DNA from: Candidatus Eiseniibacteriota bacterium
GTDB lineage: Bacteria > Joyebacterota > Joyebacteria > Joyebacterales > Joyebacteraceae
Direction: 5' to 3'
Length of the DNA: 6,265 nucleotides
Assembly (NCBI GenBank): GCA_030639555.1
Contig: DAOWCM010000131.1
Location: 1-6,265, forward strand
Below, piece after piece: positions 4,857 to 6,265 of this stretch (position 1 is its first letter; each line of letters begins with the position of its first letter). Below the pieces are notes generated by a model, which saw nothing but the letters and a program-made list of their open reading frames with translations, was not told the DNA's origin and searched no databases. Position numbers and translations under genes: made by a program.

Positions 4857-6265
4857 TTAGTGACCCTCTCTTACTGCGCTCAACGCAGACATCAGCTCGA
4901 CGGCCTCCGCCTGCACGCCGTCGGGTGCCGGCGGGTCCATGTTCGCGACCGTGCCCCATGCCCTGAGCGCCGCATCCGTGTCCCCCGCCCCGGCGTGGGC
5001 TCTTCCCATCCCGAGCCACGCCTCGTAGTAGCGAGGGTGCTGGCTGACCGCGCGGCGGAACTGCTCCGCTGACTCGTCGAAGCGCCCCAGTTCGAGCAGA
5101 GCCAGGCCGAAATTGTAGCGCGATGAGAGGTCGCTCGGGCTCTCAGCGAGAGCAGCCTCGAACTCTCTCGCGGCGCCCTCCATGTCGCCCTGCCGTCCCA
5201 GGATGCTCCCGACGGCGTTGTGCATCGCCCCGAAACTGAACTCGATCGTGTCGATTCCCACTGCGATGCCCAGCACCGCGATGGCGATCGCGCCGACGGC
5301 GAGAGTGCGCCAGTCCCTGCCGCGCACCGCCCGCCAGAGCGACTCGACCGCGAATCCCGCACCTACCAGAAGGACGAGCACGATCGCCAGCCTGTAGCGC
5401 CCGGTAACGAAGAACGGAAGGACGGACGCCATGAACGTCAGCCCGAACAGGATCAGCAGTCCGACCCGCTTCCGCCGCTTGAGGGCGAGACCGAGGCCGA
5501 AGAGGCCCAGCGGCGCGACGATGCCGAACGTGCCGACCGGGTTTCGGAGGACCGGCGCGAATTCCCTCACGTAGTAGAGATGGTAGTGGTTTGGGATCTC
5601 GTAGTGGTTCCAGAACAGCACGAACTTCCTTCCCATCAGCGTGAGCCAGCGGCCGGGATTGCCACGGATCTGCTCGAGCGTTCTGCCGAGCCAGAAGTCC
5701 GACACCTCCCCCGCCGACAGCGCACGGCCGGTCTCCCGCTCCGCCACTGATCTCGACGCCACCCGCAGGTCGAACCGCATCTCGGGCGGCACCTGGAACA
5801 CGCCCGGGGAGTTCGTGTGGTTCCCGATGAAGAAGTTGATGCCGCCGTTTGACGAGACGGGGATGAAGTCGCCCTCCGCCCTGTAGTTGTGGATTGTTGC
5901 CGGGAGGATCATGACGCCCGCGGCCGCGAAGAAGAGAACCGCCGGGAGCACACGGACCCCACGTGAGCGTGCGAACCGCTCGCGGCGCGTCCGTCCGTGG
6001 AAAGCGAGCCAGAGCGCCCCCGCCGGCGTGAAGAGGAGCAGATTCGGTTTCCCCAGCCCCGCGAGGCCGAGCAGCGCGCCCGCGGCGACCGCCTTCCACA
6101 CGCCTCGGTCACGGTCGGCGAGCTGGAGGAAGATCAGCGACCCGAGCAGGAAGGTGACAACGAGCGTGATCTCGAGGACCTCCCCCTCGAAGAACAGGAA
6201 CGGCACGTACAGTGCCGCCAGGAGCGCAGCAATGAGCCCGGCCCGTGCCCCGACCGTTAGTCGTC
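4857..6265 (-). CDS. GT-C family (PMT/ArnT-like) membrane glycosyltransferase with C-terminal TPRs, 5' end outside the window
   Basis: The frame is open to the right edge, so the GTG at 6206 is internal (it encodes Val inside a membrane helix) and the N-terminus, including any catalytic Asp loop, is missing. Visible order, counted from codon 6206: membrane helices at about 9-30, 40-68, 86-104, 226-241, 248-265, 271-290 and 300-320. A periplasmic loop between helices holds SSNGGINFFIGNH (118-130), a pattern I associate with glycosyltransferase family 39/PMT_2 proteins; later comes TGRYRLAIV (268-276). Three tetratricopeptide repeats fill about 327-358, 359-392 and 393-426, and the protein ends at 449. 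Family members transfer sugars from polyprenyl-phosphate donors to proteins or lipids on the outer face of the inner membrane. C-terminal TPRs, as in the TMTC group, usually bind partners. The stop lies 16 nt before the ABC ATPase gene, suggesting a shared transcript. The acceptor is unknown. Confidence 0.85.
   Translation of the reverse strand, partial: RLTVGARAGLIAALLAALYVPFLFFEGEVLEITLVVTFLLGSLIFLQLADRDRGVWKAVAAGALLGLAGLGKPNLLLFTPAGALWLAFHGRTRRERFARSRGVRVLPAVLFFAAAGVMILPATIHNYRAEGDFIPVSSNGGINFFIGNHTNSPGVFQVPPEMRFDLRVASRSVAERETGRALSAGEVSDFWLGRTLEQIRGNPGRWLTLMGRKFVLFWNHYEIPNHYHLYYVREFAPVLRNPVGTFGIVAPLGLFGLGLALKRRKRVGLLILFGLTFMASVLPFFVTGRYRLAIVLVLLVGAGFAVESLWRAVRGRDWRTLAVGAIAIAVLGIAVGIDTIEFSFGAMHNAVGSILGRQGDMEGAAREFEAALAESPSDLSSRYNFGLALLELGRFDESAEQFRRAVSQHPRYYEAWLGMGRAHAGAGDTDAALRAWGTVANMDPPAPDGVQAEAVELMSALSAVREGH

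Noticed and set aside
5143..6099. A 318-codon minus-strand frame overlapping the glycosyltransferase.
   Set aside because: Arg/Gly/Pro-rich shadow of the glycosyltransferase-TPR frame, which shows TPR and GT-C patterns.
6204..6206. GTG at 6206 as the start of the glycosyltransferase.
   Set aside because: The frame stays open to the window edge with hydrophobic helix residues before it (LIAALLAALY), and no Shine-Dalgarno is present; it is an internal Val codon.

Overview
This is a GC-rich window (strong preference for G or C at third codon positions) in which every convincing gene lies on the minus strand, so the genes read from the right edge to the left. The gene content is a GT-C glycosyltransferase with TPRs, an ABC exporter, a DUF1858 protein, a stand-alone NrdD-like glycyl-radical domain, a DUF6485-type Cys-rich protein, and a secreted protein with a W-x2-IK-x-LYR tail. 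This fits an uncultivated anaerobic or facultative bacterium, perhaps of the FCB superphylum or a neighbour (Eisenbacteria- or Krumholzibacteria-like). That placement rests on remembered resemblance and is tentative.

Layout in transcription order. (1) 6265-4857: the C-terminal part of a membrane glycosyltransferase (PMT/ArnT-like) ending in three TPRs; its N-terminus is outside the window. (2) 4840-4040: an ABC ATPase, 16 nt downstream. (3) 4036-2378: a 552-aa multi-pass ABC permease with a TTG start, only 3 nt after the ATPase. These three look like one operon. (4) A sigma70-type promoter (TTGAAG-N17-TATTAT, 2363-2335), decorated with two perfect dyads, begins a second unit: a DUF1858 CxxC protein (2288-2070), then a 94-aa protein carrying an NrdD-type glycyl-radical motif (2020-1736), closed by a strong hairpin (1717-1685). 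(5) A 66-aa protein with eight cysteines, DUF6485-like (1632-1432). (6) A near-consensus promoter (TTGACG-N18-TATAAT, 1355-1326), then an unusually long leader of about 257 nt rich in inverted repeats, then a secreted 225-aa protein (1062-385) and a row of hairpins ending in a 13-bp terminator stem (336-307). (7) The left 306 nt is mostly non-coding and ends with the possible start of another minus-strand gene at 14.

How the genes may work together: the ATPase and permease form an exporter of unknown substrate, and the adjacent glycosyltransferase suggests surface-glycan or lipid-linked sugar chemistry. The DUF1858 and glycyl-radical-domain pair suggests anaerobic radical or redox metabolism. 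The secreted protein is probably an envelope or extracellular jelly-roll protein controlled separately through its long leader. No mobile element, CRISPR array, rRNA or tRNA was seen. The parts most worth following up are the structured leader, the autonomous glycyl-radical domain with its DUF1858 partner, and the conserved-looking C-terminal tail of the secreted protein.
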